Notes: generated from the sequence alone by a model not told the origin. Counted from the first letter of the stretch, positions 52,877 through 61,656 are shown. The stretch is 64,000 nt of DNA from Microbacterium sp. LWO13-1.2 (GCF_038397725.1 NZ_CP151634.1:2356001-2420000), one strand, 5' to 3'. Numbers and translations are program-made.

Positions 52877-53538
52877 TGGATCGCCTGAACGAACTCTGGC
52901 CCCAGTTCTGGGTCGCCGCACTCGAGACGCTGTACATGACGTCGATCGCCCTCGTCTTCGGCGGCATCCTCGGTCTCGTCTGGGGGGTCGTGCTCTACGT
53001 CACCCGTAGCGGCGGAATCCTCCCGAATCGGCCGGCGAACATCGTGATGAACACGATCATCAACTTCTTCAGACCGATTCCGTTCGTCATCTTCATCGCC
53101 GCGGTCTCCCAGCCGCTCGCGCGTGCCGTCATCGGGGTGGGTATCGGCACCAACGCCGGTGCGTTCGCCATCGGGCTGGCCGCATCCTTCGCGATCGCAC
53201 GCATCGTGGAACAGCACCTCGTCTCGGTGTCGCCCGGCGTCATCGAGGCGGCGCGCGCGATGGGGGCCGGCCCCTGGCGCATCCTCTTCACCGTCGCGAT
53301 CCCCGAAGCGCTCGGGCCGCTCATCCTCGGCTACACCTTCATCATCGTGGCGCTGATCGACATGACGGCGATGGCCGGCCTCATCGGCGGCGGCGGTCTC
53401 GGTGCCTTCGCCCAGATCTACGGCTTCCGACAGTTCGAACCTGTGGTGATGTGGGCGGCCATCGTGCTCATCGTCGTGTTCGTGCACCTCGTGCAGCTGC
53501 TCGGCAACAGGCTGGCGCGCAAGATCATGCGGCGCTGA
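52876..53538 (+). CDS. metI: Methionine ABC transporter permease
   Basis: A 220-residue permease with five helices. The N-terminus LWPQFWVAALETLYMTSIALVFGGILG, the segment INFFRPIPFVIFI and the coupling loop EAARAMGAGPWRILFTVAIPEA are MetI hallmarks. Two copies form the channel. It is translationally coupled to metN by a 1-nt stop/start overlap. Confidence 0.95.
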   Translation: MDRLNELWPQFWVAALETLYMTSIALVFGGILGLVWGVVLYVTRSGGILPNRPANIVMNTIINFFRPIPFVIFIAAVSQPLARAVIGVGIGTNAGAFAIGLAASFAIARIVEQHLVSVSPGVIEAARAMGAGPWRILFTVAIPEALGPLILGYTFIIVALIDMTAMAGLIGGGGLGAFAQIYGFRQFEPVVMWAAIVLIVVFVHLVQLLGNRLARKIMRR

Positions 53539-53551
53539 CTTCTTCGAGAAC

Positions 53552-54475
53552 TCAGCGAGCCGGCGCGTCCTGCAGCGTCAGCCGCGTCGTGAACACGCGA
53601 TCCTCACCGCTCAGCGGATCGACGAACCGCAGCTCGCGGGCGAGCAGCTGCAGCGGCCGGTCGAAGTCGTCCGGCGTCTCCGGAAGCAGGGTCGGATAGA
53701 AGCCGTCATTCAGGATGCCGAGACCGAGGGCTGCCAGGTGCACGCGGAGCTGGTGCATCTTGCCGCTGTGCGGTCGGAGCAGCGTGTGCACGACCCGATC
53801 ATCGTCGCCGAGCAGCTCGATGAGCGTCTCGGAGTTCGGTTCGCGCTCGTCGTCGACCTCGACGCAGACCTGTCCCCGGAGCTTGACGATGTGGTTCCGA
53901 TAGACGAGCGGGAATCGGGATCCGTCCCAGTCCAGCGGCCGAGCCGACACCGCTTCGTAGACCTTCTCCACGCGACGGTTCTCGAACAGCAGCTGATACG
54001 CGCCACGGGTCTCGGGCCGCGTGGCGAACATCAGGAGTCCGGCCGTCGCGCGGTCGAGCCGGTGCATCGGGGCGAGGTCCGGGATGCCGAGGGCGATGCG
54101 CAATCGCACCAGCGCCGAGTTCTGCAGATACCTGCCGCCGGGCGTCGTCGGCAGGAAGTGCGGCTTGTCGACGACCACCAGATTCTCGTCCTGATGGAGC
54201 ACCTCCACCTCGAACGGGATGCGCTTCTCCTCGGGCGGTTCGCGGTAGTACCAGATGAACTCTTCGGCGCCCAGGGGCGCGTCGCGGCGCACCGCACTGC
54301 CGTCGCGGGCGACGATCTCGCCGTCGTCGAAACGAGCCAGCAGAGCCTCGGGATCGAGGTGGAAGAACCGCTCGACCATGTAGTCCGACACCGTCTCCCA
54401 TGGACCGTCGAGCGGCACGTGCAGACGCGTGGCGCCGACGCCATTGCGCACGGGAAGAGGGGAGAGCATGGCCAT
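53552..54475 (-). CDS. RluA-family pseudouridine synthase
   Basis: 307 residues. The catalytic motif is MHRLDRATAGLLMF, with Asp as the nucleophile, followed by the conserved end LRPHSGKMHQLRVHLAALG. A preceding S4-like or helical N-terminal region (VSDYMVERFFHLDPEALLARFDDGEI) is present. The target uridine in rRNA or tRNA is not known. The start is the ATG at 54475: TAGGCT lies 7 nt upstream and there is no ribosome site, so it is leaderless. That -10 box overlaps the stop codon of the gene upstream. Confidence 0.92.
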   Translation of the reverse strand: MAMLSPLPVRNGVGATRLHVPLDGPWETVSDYMVERFFHLDPEALLARFDDGEIVARDGSAVRRDAPLGAEEFIWYYREPPEEKRIPFEVEVLHQDENLVVVDKPHFLPTTPGGRYLQNSALVRLRIALGIPDLAPMHRLDRATAGLLMFATRPETRGAYQLLFENRRVEKVYEAVSARPLDWDGSRFPLVYRNHIVKLRGQVCVEVDDEREPNSETLIELLGDDDRVVHTLLRPHSGKMHQLRVHLAALGLGILNDGFYPTLLPETPDDFDRPLQLLARELRFVDPLSGEDRVFTTRLTLQDAPAR

Positions 54476-54482
54476 TCGCACC

Positions 54483-54488
54483 AGCCTA
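54483..54488 (-). promoter_or_regulatory. -10 box TAGGCT, overlapping the upstream stop codon
   Basis: The first three bases of this minus-strand hexamer are the TAG stop of the AraC-type gene. The pseudouridine synthase ATG follows after 7 nt. Confidence 0.5.
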
Positions 54489-55421
54489 GACGGCTTGGGT
54501 GAAGCGCGATCGATACTGGTGAGGCGACAGCCCGATCCGATCGCGGAAGTGCTTGCGCAGCGACGCCGATGTTGCGAAGCCCGAGCGGGCGGCGACATCA
54601 TCGACGAGGAGGTCGCTGGTCTCGAGGAGTTCGCGCGCGCGATCGACCCTGGCGTCGGCGAACCAGTCGCCGACGGTGCGGCCGGTCTCGGCTCGGAAGC
54701 GCCGGGTCAGGGTTCGTACGCTCATTCCGAACCGGTCGGCGACGGCATTCAGCACGAGCGGCTCGTCGATCCGGGACATCAGCCAGTTCTGGATGTCGCT
54801 GGCGGAGCCGCTGTTCGGCGGCGCGATGGTCGGCCGCGCGATGAACTGACGCTGCCCGCCTCCGCGGTGGGGAGCTGCGAGGGTGATCTGCGAGACGGTC
54901 GCAGCGACCGCGGCGCCGTGATCGCGCGCGATCAGATGCATCGTCGCGTCGACCGCTGCCGAGGCGCCTGCGGCGGTCAGTATCGTGCCGGTGTCGACGA
55001 ACAGCTCGTCTGGCCGCAGGCGCACCTGGGGGAAGCGCTTTGCGAAGTCGGCGGAGGCGTGCCAGTGGGTGGTCGCCTCCTTGCCGTCCAGGAGACCGGA
55101 GGCCGCGACCGTGAATGCGCCGGTGCAATAGCTGACCACGCGTCGTTCGGCGAACTCCGAGAGGCCGATCGGGTCACCGGAGGTCTCAGCGGCGCTCCAC
55201 GGCGGAACGATGATGGTGTCGGCGGTCGCGAGTGCGCTCCGATCCGCCGACGGAGTGATCGAGAAATCGGCGTTGGTCTGCACCGGTCCGCCATCCAGGC
55301 TGCAGGTCGTGACCGAGTACAGCGGCTTCCCGTCGCGACGAGCGGCGCGGAAGAAACGAGAGGGGATGCCCAGCTCGTACGGGTAGACGCCGGGAAGAGC
55401 GACGATCACGACTCGATGCAT
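54486..55421 (-). CDS. GlxA/AraC-type transcriptional regulator with DJ-1/PfpI-like domain
   Basis: 311 residues. The N-terminal half is a class I glutamine-amidotransferase-like (DJ-1/PfpI) domain with Cys in VVSYCTGAFTVAASGLL, probably a ligand-sensing module. The C-terminal half is an AraC HTH pair (LNAVADRFGMSVRTLTRRFRAETG ... VDDVAARSGFATSASLRKHFRDRIGLSPHQYR; read as two helices-turns). The start at 55421 is by homology; an in-frame ATG at 55439 is an alternative. It is divergent from the oxidoreductase gene at 55530, its likely target. Confidence 0.9.
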   Translation of the reverse strand: MHRVVIVALPGVYPYELGIPSRFFRAARRDGKPLYSVTTCSLDGGPVQTNADFSITPSADRSALATADTIIVPPWSAAETSGDPIGLSEFAERRVVSYCTGAFTVAASGLLDGKEATTHWHASADFAKRFPQVRLRPDELFVDTGTILTAAGASAAVDATMHLIARDHGAAVAATVSQITLAAPHRGGGQRQFIARPTIAPPNSGSASDIQNWLMSRIDEPLVLNAVADRFGMSVRTLTRRFRAETGRTVGDWFADARVDRARELLETSDLLVDDVAARSGFATSASLRKHFRDRIGLSPHQYRSRFTQAV

Positions 55422-55492
55422 GGCTATATCGTGACACATATTGTCTTTATGGCCACTGTTGGGCCGTCGGATGACACGACAGGCTGGATGCT

Positions 55493-55509
55493 GCGGCCGG
55501 ATCGGCCGC
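55493..55509. promoter_or_regulatory. GC-rich palindrome between AraC and oxidoreductase genes
   Basis: GCGGCCG, GAT, CGGCCGC: 7-bp perfect arms upstream of the oxidoreductase GTG. It is a possible regulator site or leader hairpin. Confidence 0.35.
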
Positions 55510-55529
55510 TCGAATGAAAGGCAGACCAC

Positions 55530-56471
55530 GTGCGTTCAGTGAAGTACTCCGGTGCGGGACCCGCTTCGGAGGTCATCTCGATCACCGATATCGCCATCCC
55601 GACCCCCGGTCCTGGCGAGGTCGTCGTCAAGGTCGGCGCGGCCGGGCTCAATCCGGTCGACGTGAAGATCCGCGCGGCGGCCACCGATTTCGGACCGATC
55701 ACGTATTCCGATCGACCGGGTTGGGACGTGGCCGGCGTCGTCGCGACGGTCGCGCCGGATGTGAGCGCGTGGTCACCCGGCGATCGGGTATTCGCTCTCG
55801 CTGCATTCCCGGCCGCCGCGCACACGCTGGCCGAGTACGCGGTGGTCGCAGCGGGCGACCTCGCTGCCGCCCCGGACGCGTGGACGATCGCCCAGGCCGG
55901 CGCTGCACCGCTCGCTGCGCTGACCGCGTGGCAGGCGCTGGAGGCCGCCGCCGTCGGCGCGGGGCAGCGGGTGCTCGTGCTCGGCGGTGCCGGGGGAGTG
56001 GGGCACCTGGCGATCCAGCTGGCGAAGGCCAGGGGAGCCGAGGTGACGGCCACGGCCAGCGCGGCGAAGCACGAACTCCTGCGCAGCTGGGGTGCGGACC
56101 ACGTCGTCGACTATCGGGACGAGCACGGTCTCGCCTCGCTGAACCGCGTCGACGCAGTGATCGTGACCGTGGACGGCATGCTGCCCCCGCGCGGCACGGT
56201 CACCGAGGGAACCGCTGTCATCACCATCACCGGTCTCTCAGCGGACGACAGCGCCCTGCTCGCCGAATGGGGCGCTGCGCCGGTCGAACGGATCCTCGTC
56301 GCAGCGTCCGGCGGGCAGCTGGCTGAGATCGCCGCGCTCGCGGATGCCGGAGAGGTCGAGGTGCACCTGGACTCGGAGTTCGGTCTCGATGAGCTCGTCG
56401 CGGCGCAGGAGCGCGTCGAGTCGGGGAGGGTGACCGGAAAGGTCGTCGTCGTCATCGATCGCGACGCGTGA
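55530..56471 (+). CDS. NADP-dependent quinone oxidoreductase-like MDR protein
   Basis: A 313-residue zinc-independent medium-chain reductase. The GroES-like N-terminal domain (PTPGPGEVVVKVGAAGLNPVDVK) is followed by a Rossmann fold with VLVLGGAGGVGHLAIQLAKARG. No zinc ligands are visible. Start GTG with AAAGGCAG upstream. Family members reduce quinones or enones; the substrate is unknown. It is probably controlled by the divergent AraC-type regulator. Confidence 0.9.
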   Translation: MRSVKYSGAGPASEVISITDIAIPTPGPGEVVVKVGAAGLNPVDVKIRAAATDFGPITYSDRPGWDVAGVVATVAPDVSAWSPGDRVFALAAFPAAAHTLAEYAVVAAGDLAAAPDAWTIAQAGAAPLAALTAWQALEAAAVGAGQRVLVLGGAGGVGHLAIQLAKARGAEVTATASAAKHELLRSWGADHVVDYRDEHGLASLNRVDAVIVTVDGMLPPRGTVTEGTAVITITGLSADDSALLAEWGAAPVERILVAASGGQLAEIAALADAGEVEVHLDSEFGLDELVAAQERVESGRVTGKVVVVIDRDA

Positions 56472-56479
56472 TCGCAGCT

Positions 56480-56504
56480 CGGGGGCCGGGCGGGTCGGCC
56501 CCCG
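56480..56504. terminator. Bidirectional terminator hairpin
   Basis: CGGGGGCCG and CGGCCCCCG (9 bp, 7-nt loop) lie between the convergent oxidoreductase and MarR genes. Confidence 0.7.
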
Positions 56505-56513
56505 ACGGCGGTC

Positions 56514-57008
56514 TCAGGCGTCGAAGCTCAGGCTGAGCTTGCGCAGCAGGCCGGCCAGCCGGTCCCGATCACTGCGGGACAGCGCCTGGAGAAGGTCGGA
56601 CTCGACATCGACGAGACGCGTGATCGCGGCATCCACCCTGGTGCGTCCGTCATCGGTGAGTGTCACCAGGATGCTGCGACCGTCGACCGGGTCGGCCTCG
56701 CGGTGCACGAAACGACGGCCCACCAGGCGGTCGATGCGGTTCGTCATGGTGCCGCTGGAGACGAGGGTCTGCTGCATCAGCTGCTTCGGAGACAGCTGGA
56801 AAGGAGCACCGGCTCGGCGCAACGCGGAGAGCACGTCCCACTCCCACGGCTCCAGGTCGCTGCGGCGGAAGACGTCACGACGGGCGCGGTCGAGGTGGCG
56901 GGAGAGCCGATCCATCCGCGACAGGACCTCGAGCGGTGAGAAGTCGAGATCGGGCCGCTGGGTGTTCCATGCGCCGACGATCCGATCGACTTCGTCCGCT
57001 GCGCTCAT
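56514..57008 (-). CDS. MarR family transcriptional regulator
   Basis: 164 residues. The winged helix has the recognition part LSPKQLMQQTLVSSGTMTNRIDRLVGRRFVHREADPVDGR, whose DGRS wing tip is a MarR hallmark. Dimerisation helices lie at both ends. GATAAT ends 6 nt before the ATG, so the message is probably leaderless. The gene starts 7 nt after the GNAT gene; its targets are unknown. Confidence 0.92.
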   Translation of the reverse strand: MSAADEVDRIVGAWNTQRPDLDFSPLEVLSRMDRLSRHLDRARRDVFRRSDLEPWEWDVLSALRRAGAPFQLSPKQLMQQTLVSSGTMTNRIDRLVGRRFVHREADPVDGRSILVTLTDDGRTRVDAAITRLVDVESDLLQALSRSDRDRLAGLLRKLSLSFDA

Positions 57009-57014
57009 CTCTCC

Positions 57015-57020
57015 ATTATC
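57015..57020 (-). promoter_or_regulatory. -10 box GATAAT of the MarR gene, overlapping the GNAT stop codon
   Basis: On the minus strand, GATAAT contains the TAA stop of the GNAT gene and lies 6 nt from the MarR ATG. The intervening GGAGAG touches the ATG and is too close to serve as a ribosome site. Confidence 0.55.
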
Positions 57021-57516
57021 GCGTGTGCGCCGGTTTCGGCGGGGACATCGAGTGCACCGGCGACAGCGTCATGAACGTGCTGTGCGGGTCCGGCAGATAC
57101 CGTCCGAACGCCGCACACTCGACGAACCCGGCGCCCGCGTACAGCGTCCGGGCGGGAATGAAGAAGTCGTCGCTGCCGGTTTCGAGCGAGAGCCGTCGGA
57201 TGCCGCGTCGCGCCGCGTCGTCGATCAGGAACGTCAGCATCATCCTGCCGAGTCCGCGACCGCGCATCCCTGGGTCGGTGCGCATCGACTTCAACTCTTC
57301 ATGATCGTCATCCACGGTTGCCAGCGCACCTGAGGCGACGGCCCGATCGTCCTCGAATGCGGCGAAGAGCCGGACGCCCGGTGCGAGCAGCCGCTCGAAC
57401 GGCAGCGCATGGCAGCTCTCCGGCGGTGCGGTGCCCACGAGTTCCGCGTGATGCGCGGTGATGAACTCGGAGACGGCCGGGACGGGCGTTTCGACCCGCT
57501 CGATGGTGATGGTCAT
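57016..57516 (-). CDS. GNAT family N-acetyltransferase
   Basis: A 166-residue acetyltransferase with the acetyl-CoA loop MRTDPGMRGRGLGRMML and the following RRLSLETGSDDFF and ARTLYAGAGFVECAAFGRY segments. The substrate cannot be stated. ATG at 57516 is chosen by homology of the N-terminus; an ATG four codons earlier (57528) is possible. It is cotranscribed with, or followed within 7 nt by, the MarR gene. Confidence 0.88.
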   Translation of the reverse strand: MTITIERVETPVPAVSEFITAHHAELVGTAPPESCHALPFERLLAPGVRLFAAFEDDRAVASGALATVDDDHEELKSMRTDPGMRGRGLGRMMLTFLIDDAARRGIRRLSLETGSDDFFIPARTLYAGAGFVECAAFGRYLPDPHSTFMTLSPVHSMSPPKPAHTR

Positions 57517-57639
57517 GATCACCAGCATCCCAGTTCCGTATTTCGGTCTGATGACGCGACCGCTTCTCGCACCGTTCCCGCAGGCAGTGCGCCGAGGTCA
57601 TGGCAGACTTGTCAGGCGGACCTCTCGTGAGGGCCGTGG

Positions 57640-57711
57640 TCCGCCGTGGTGTAATGGCAGCACGACAGCCTTTGGAGCTGTTAGGTCTAGGTTCGAATCC
57701 TGGCGGCGGAG
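57640..57711 (+). tRNA. tRNA-Gln (anticodon TTG)
   Basis: A complete cloverleaf: acceptor stem TCCGCCG/CGGCGGA with discriminator G at 57711, anticodon stem ACAGC/GCTGT with loop CTTTGGA (anticodon TTG), and T-arm around GGTTCGAATCC. CCA is not encoded; the two bases after the discriminator run directly into the glmU ATG. Confidence 0.96.
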
Positions 57712-57712
57712 C

Positions 57713-59143
57713 ATGACTGGGAACAATCTCGCGATCATCGTCCTCGCCGCAGGCCAAGGCACCCGAATGCGATCGCGGCTGCCGAAGGTGCTGCACCCGA
57801 TCGGTGGTCGCCCGCTCGTCGGGCACGTGCTCACGACGGCCGCTCGGCTCGGCGCCGATCACATCGAGGTCGTGGTGCGTCACGAGCGCGACCAGGTCGT
57901 GGCGGTTCTGAGCGAGTCGTATCCGGACGCCGTCTTCATCGACCAGGACGACATCCCCGGCACCGGTCGCGCCGTGCAGGTCGCTGTCGATGCCCTGCCT
58001 GCCGAGTTCGACGGTGATGTGCTCGTGCTCTCCGGAGACTGCCCGCTCGCCGACGTCGACGCTCTCTCGGAGTTCCTCGCGGCCCACCGCGACGCGGGCG
58101 CCCCGGCGACGCTGATGACCGCCGTGGTGGACGACCCCGCAGGCTACGGGCGCGTCATCCGCGATCTCGACGGCGATGTCGACCGGATCGTCGAGCAGAA
58201 GGACGCCACGGCCGAAGAAGCCGCGGTGAACGAGATCAACGCCGGTATGTACGTGTTCCGCGCCGCGACGCTGCGCCGGTACCTTCCCCAGGTCGGCGTC
58301 GACAACGCGCAAGGGGAGATGTACCTCACGGATGTCCCCGGACTGCTCCGCCGCGACGGAGACCGCGTCGCGGCATCCGTCGTCTCCGATGTCACCGTCA
58401 CCTATGGCGTCAACGACCGCGCGCAGCTCGCCGAAGTGGGGCGCCTCCTGAACGCCCGCATCGTGCGCCGCTGGCAGGTCGCCGGCGTCACCGTCATCGA
58501 TCCGGCCACCACCTGGATCGACGACGACGCCACGCTCGCACCCGACGTCACGATCCTGCCGAACACGCAGATCCTCCGGGCGACCACGATCGCCGAAGGC
58601 GCCATCATCGGCCCCGACACGACTCTCGTCGACTGCGAGGTCGGGGAGGACGCGATCGTTCGCCGCACCGACGCCACGCTGGCCGTGATCGGTGCCGAGG
58701 CCACGGTCGGGCCGTTCTCGTTCCTGCGCCCTGGCACCGTCCTCGGTGCGAAGGGCAAGATCGGCGCCTACGTCGAGACCAAGAATGCCGAGATCGGCGA
58801 GGGCAGCAAGGTGCCGCACCTGTCATACGTGGGCGATGCGACGATCGGCCGCGGCGTGAACCTCGGCGCGAGCACGATCACGGCGAACTACGACGATGTG
58901 AACAAGCACCGCACCGAGATCGGCGACGCGGTGCACACCGGGTCGCACACAGTGCTGGTCGCTCCCGTTAGGCTTGGGGCTGGTGCGAAGACAGCTGCCG
59001 GCGCCGTCGTCCGCAAGGATGTCCCTGCCGGCGCTCTGGCCATGAGCGTCGCTCCTCAGCGCAACATCGAGGGGTGGGTCGAGAAGAACAGGGCAGGAAC
59101 GGGCGCAGCGGACGCTGCGGCTCGGGAACAAACGGCGGAATAG
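57713..59143 (+). CDS. glmU: Bifunctional UDP-N-acetylglucosamine pyrophosphorylase / glucosamine-1-phosphate N-acetyltransferase
   Basis: Makes UDP-GlcNAc for peptidoglycan in the cytoplasm. 476 residues. The N-terminal uridyltransferase has LAAGQGTRMRSRLPKVLHPIGGRPL and GDCPLAD. The C-terminal left-handed beta-helix acetyltransferase carries KGKIGAYVETKNAEIG, KVPHLSYVGDA and NYDDVNKHRT. The ATG lies one base after the tRNA-Gln discriminator base, which leaves no room for a normal ribosome site. No later Met could serve, because the nucleotide-binding loop starts at residue 12. prs follows after 7 nt. Confidence 0.96.
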   Translation: MTGNNLAIIVLAAGQGTRMRSRLPKVLHPIGGRPLVGHVLTTAARLGADHIEVVVRHERDQVVAVLSESYPDAVFIDQDDIPGTGRAVQVAVDALPAEFDGDVLVLSGDCPLADVDALSEFLAAHRDAGAPATLMTAVVDDPAGYGRVIRDLDGDVDRIVEQKDATAEEAAVNEINAGMYVFRAATLRRYLPQVGVDNAQGEMYLTDVPGLLRRDGDRVAASVVSDVTVTYGVNDRAQLAEVGRLLNARIVRRWQVAGVTVIDPATTWIDDDATLAPDVTILPNTQILRATTIAEGAIIGPDTTLVDCEVGEDAIVRRTDATLAVIGAEATVGPFSFLRPGTVLGAKGKIGAYVETKNAEIGEGSKVPHLSYVGDATIGRGVNLGASTITANYDDVNKHRTEIGDAVHTGSHTVLVAPVRLGAGAKTAAGAVVRKDVPAGALAMSVAPQRNIEGWVEKNRAGTGAADAAAREQTAE

Positions 59144-59150
59144 GCGGACC

Positions 59151-60185
59151 ATGGCGCGCAAGAAGAAGACGGTCGATCTGGATCGCGACAACGGCATCGC
59201 GCCGGGACTCGTGGCCAAGACGAAGAAGCGGCTGGTCGTCGCCGGTGGCCGTTCCCACCCCGCGCTCTCCGCAGCCGTCGCTGCGGATCTCGGTACCGAG
59301 CTCGCTCCGACCGAGCACCGCACCTTCGCCTCCGGCGAGATCTACGCCCGCTTCGAGGTGTCGATCCGCGGCTGCGACCTGTTCCTCATCCAGACGTTCG
59401 GCGAACCGGTCAACGAATGGCTGATGGAGACGCTGATCATGATCGATGCCGCCAAGCGCGCGTCGGCGAAGCGCATCACCGTGGTCGCCCCGTACTACCC
59501 GTATTCGCGTCAGGACAAGAAGGGCCGCGGTCGAGAGCCGATCAGCGCCCGCCTCGTCGCCGATCTTCTCAAGACCGCCGGCGCTGACCGTGTCATGAGC
59601 GTCGACCTGCACGCCGCCCAGATCCAGGGCTTCTTCGACGGCCCCGTCGACCACCTGTTCGCGAAGCCGGTGCTGCTCGAGCACTTCAAGCGCACGCTGA
59701 GCCCTGAAGATCGCGAGATCCTCACCGTCGTCTCGCCCGACATGGGCCGGGTGCGCGTCGCCGACACCTGGTCGGACAGCCTGGGGGCGCCGCTGGCGAT
59801 CATCCACAAGCGCCGCGACCCGCGCGTCGCCAATCAGGTCTCCGTGCATGAGATCGTCGGCACGGTCGAAGGCCGCACCTGCCTGCTCGTCGATGACATG
59901 ATCGACACCGGCGGCACGATCGTCAAGGCTGCACAAGCGCTCAAGGCCGCAGGTGCGCACCGGGTCATCGTCGCCGCGACCCACGCGATCTTCAGCGATC
60001 CGGCCAGCGAACGGCTGCAGGACGCGTCGATCGACGAGGTGGTCGTCACCGATACGATCCCGCTCACCGAATCCCGCCGCTGGGACAAGCTCACGATCCT
60101 GCCGATCGCACCGCTGCTCGCTCGCGCCATCCACGAGGTCTTCGAGGACGGTTCCGTCACGAGCATGTTCGGCGGCGACGCGTAA
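59151..60185 (+). CDS. prs: Ribose-phosphate pyrophosphokinase
   Basis: Makes PRPP from ribose 5-phosphate and ATP for nucleotide, histidine and tryptophan synthesis. 344 residues. The N-terminal part carries FASGEIYARFEVSIRGCDLFLIQ. The flexible-loop region YYPYSRQDKKGRGREPISA and the PRPP-binding LVDDMIDTGGT are intact. A Lys-rich N-terminal extension (ARKKKTVDLDRDNG) is typical of actinobacteria. The glmU-prs order is conserved in the group. Confidence 0.97.
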   Translation: MARKKKTVDLDRDNGIAPGLVAKTKKRLVVAGGRSHPALSAAVAADLGTELAPTEHRTFASGEIYARFEVSIRGCDLFLIQTFGEPVNEWLMETLIMIDAAKRASAKRITVVAPYYPYSRQDKKGRGREPISARLVADLLKTAGADRVMSVDLHAAQIQGFFDGPVDHLFAKPVLLEHFKRTLSPEDREILTVVSPDMGRVRVADTWSDSLGAPLAIIHKRRDPRVANQVSVHEIVGTVEGRTCLLVDDMIDTGGTIVKAAQALKAAGAHRVIVAATHAIFSDPASERLQDASIDEVVVTDTIPLTESRRWDKLTILPIAPLLARAIHEVFEDGSVTSMFGGDA

Positions 60186-60277
60186 CAGTCGGACTCGGCA
60201 CAGCCCGCGCATAGGTCTGCTTTCTATCGTCGTAAAATCGACATCCCATCGAAAGACACTCAGCCGGGAGGGCCATC

Positions 60278-60754
60278 ATGATCCGCACGACCGTACCGAC
60301 TTCCGTCCGCAAGGGCGCAGCGCTCGCCGGCATCGCAGGACTTCTCGTCCTCGCGGGCTGCTCGGCTCCCGCTGACGCAGAGGGCAACACCGACACGGCC
60401 ACGAGTCCGGAGTCCACGACCAGTTCCGCACCGTCCGACGATGCGGCGACCGATTCCGCGTACAAGGACGGAACGTACACCGCCGAAGGCTCGTACCAGA
60501 CCCCCGAGACCGTCGAGAAGGTCTCCGTGACCCTGACGCTGGCGGAAGGCGTCGTGACCGACGTCGAGGTGACCGGCGACCCGCAGGCGCCGGAGACCAA
60601 GCAGTTCCAGGGACAGTTCATCGACGGCATCGCCGACGTCGTCACCGGTGTGCCGCTCGATGAACTGAAGGTCGACAAAGTGGCCGGCTCGTCGCTGACC
60701 AGCGGCGGCTTCAACCAGGCGCTGGAGACGATCAAGGAAGAGGCCGCGGCCTAG
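60278..60754 (+). CDS. FMN-binding domain lipoprotein
   Basis: 158 residues. The signal peptide with lipobox LAGC (Cys28) is followed by a Thr/Ser/Asp-rich linker (residues 29-60) and a small FMN-binding domain (from YKDGTYTAEGSYQTP). The ApbE recognition motif is D133-K-V-A-G-S-S139-L-T-S, which aligns with the D-x-x-S-G-A-T-L-T-S of NqrC/RnfG. The residue expected to carry covalent FMN is Ser139 instead of the usual Thr. It probably moves electrons on the outer face of the membrane. GGGAGG precedes the ATG; a possible -10 TAAAAT is at 60233-60238. Confidence 0.88.
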   Translation: MIRTTVPTSVRKGAALAGIAGLLVLAGCSAPADAEGNTDTATSPESTTSSAPSDDAATDSAYKDGTYTAEGSYQTPETVEKVSVTLTLAEGVVTDVEVTGDPQAPETKQFQGQFIDGIADVVTGVPLDELKVDKVAGSSLTSGGFNQALETIKEEAAA

Positions 60755-60759
60755 GCCCC

Positions 60760-61641
60760 ATGGTCGTCTGGCGATTCGAGGCGATCGGCACGCGCTGGGA
60801 GATCGATTCGAGCGCGGAGCTCCCCGCGGATGCCCGCGCCGCCGTCACCGCCACCATCGATCGTTTCGATCGTGAGTGGTCACGGTTCCGTGCGGACTCG
60901 CTCGTCACCCGGCTGAGCGTCGATGGAGGGTCGCTCACTGCGGCGGATGCCGGGGCGATGCTCGACGCCTATCGCGAGCTCTCCGAGGCGACTGCGGGTG
61001 CCGTGAATCCGCTGGTCGGAGAGAGTCTCAACGCTCTCGGCTATGACGCCGAATACTCGCTGACGCCGCGAGAGCCACGCGCAGCCCCTGTCGACTGGTT
61101 GCAGCGGCTCGACTGGTCCACGGACCGGGTGACGCTCTCCGCGCCGGCCCTCATCGACGTCGGCGCTCTCGGCAAGGGGCGTCTCGTCGATCGGGTGATG
61201 GAGGTTCTCGATTCCGTCGACGTAGATCTCGTCGTCGACGGCGGAGGTGACCTCCGGGTGCGGGGAGCGGCGGTGCGCGTCGGGCTGGAGCATCCGTACG
61301 ACGCGACCAAGGCCATCGGGGTCGTGACACTGCAGGACGCGGCGCTCTGCGCGTCGGCCGTCAACCGACGAGCCTGGGGCGACGGACTGCACCATGTGCT
61401 CGATGCCCGCACGGGAGTTCCGGTGCGCACATGGGCGGCGACCTGGGCGATCGCTCCCGATGCGATGTCGGCGGATGCCGTGGCGACGGCGCTGTTCTTC
61501 GACGGAGGGCCGGAGCTCGCCGCGTCCTGGGGCGTCGAGTGGGTGCGAATGGCGACCGACGGTCGTGTGGAGCGCTCGCCCGGATGCCCAGCCGAGCTGT
61601 TCATCGCCACCGACCGGACACGCCCCGCACCGCCGAAGTAG
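60760..61641 (+). CDS. apbE: FAD:protein FMN transferase
   Basis: 293 residues. Transfers FMN from FAD to Thr/Ser of a target protein. Motifs: FDREWSRFRADS near the N-terminus, DVGALGKGRLVDRV and DGGGDLRVRG for FAD binding, and SADAVATALFF with the Mg-binding Asp. No signal peptide or lipobox is present, unlike many Gram-negative ApbE proteins. It starts 5 nt after the FMN-binding lipoprotein gene, its evident substrate, and is translationally coupled. Confidence 0.94.
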   Translation: MVVWRFEAIGTRWEIDSSAELPADARAAVTATIDRFDREWSRFRADSLVTRLSVDGGSLTAADAGAMLDAYRELSEATAGAVNPLVGESLNALGYDAEYSLTPREPRAAPVDWLQRLDWSTDRVTLSAPALIDVGALGKGRLVDRVMEVLDSVDVDLVVDGGGDLRVRGAAVRVGLEHPYDATKAIGVVTLQDAALCASAVNRRAWGDGLHHVLDARTGVPVRTWAATWAIAPDAMSADAVATALFFDGGPELAASWGVEWVRMATDGRVERSPGCPAELFIATDRTRPAPPK

Positions 61642-61656
61642 GGAAGAGTAGAAGTC

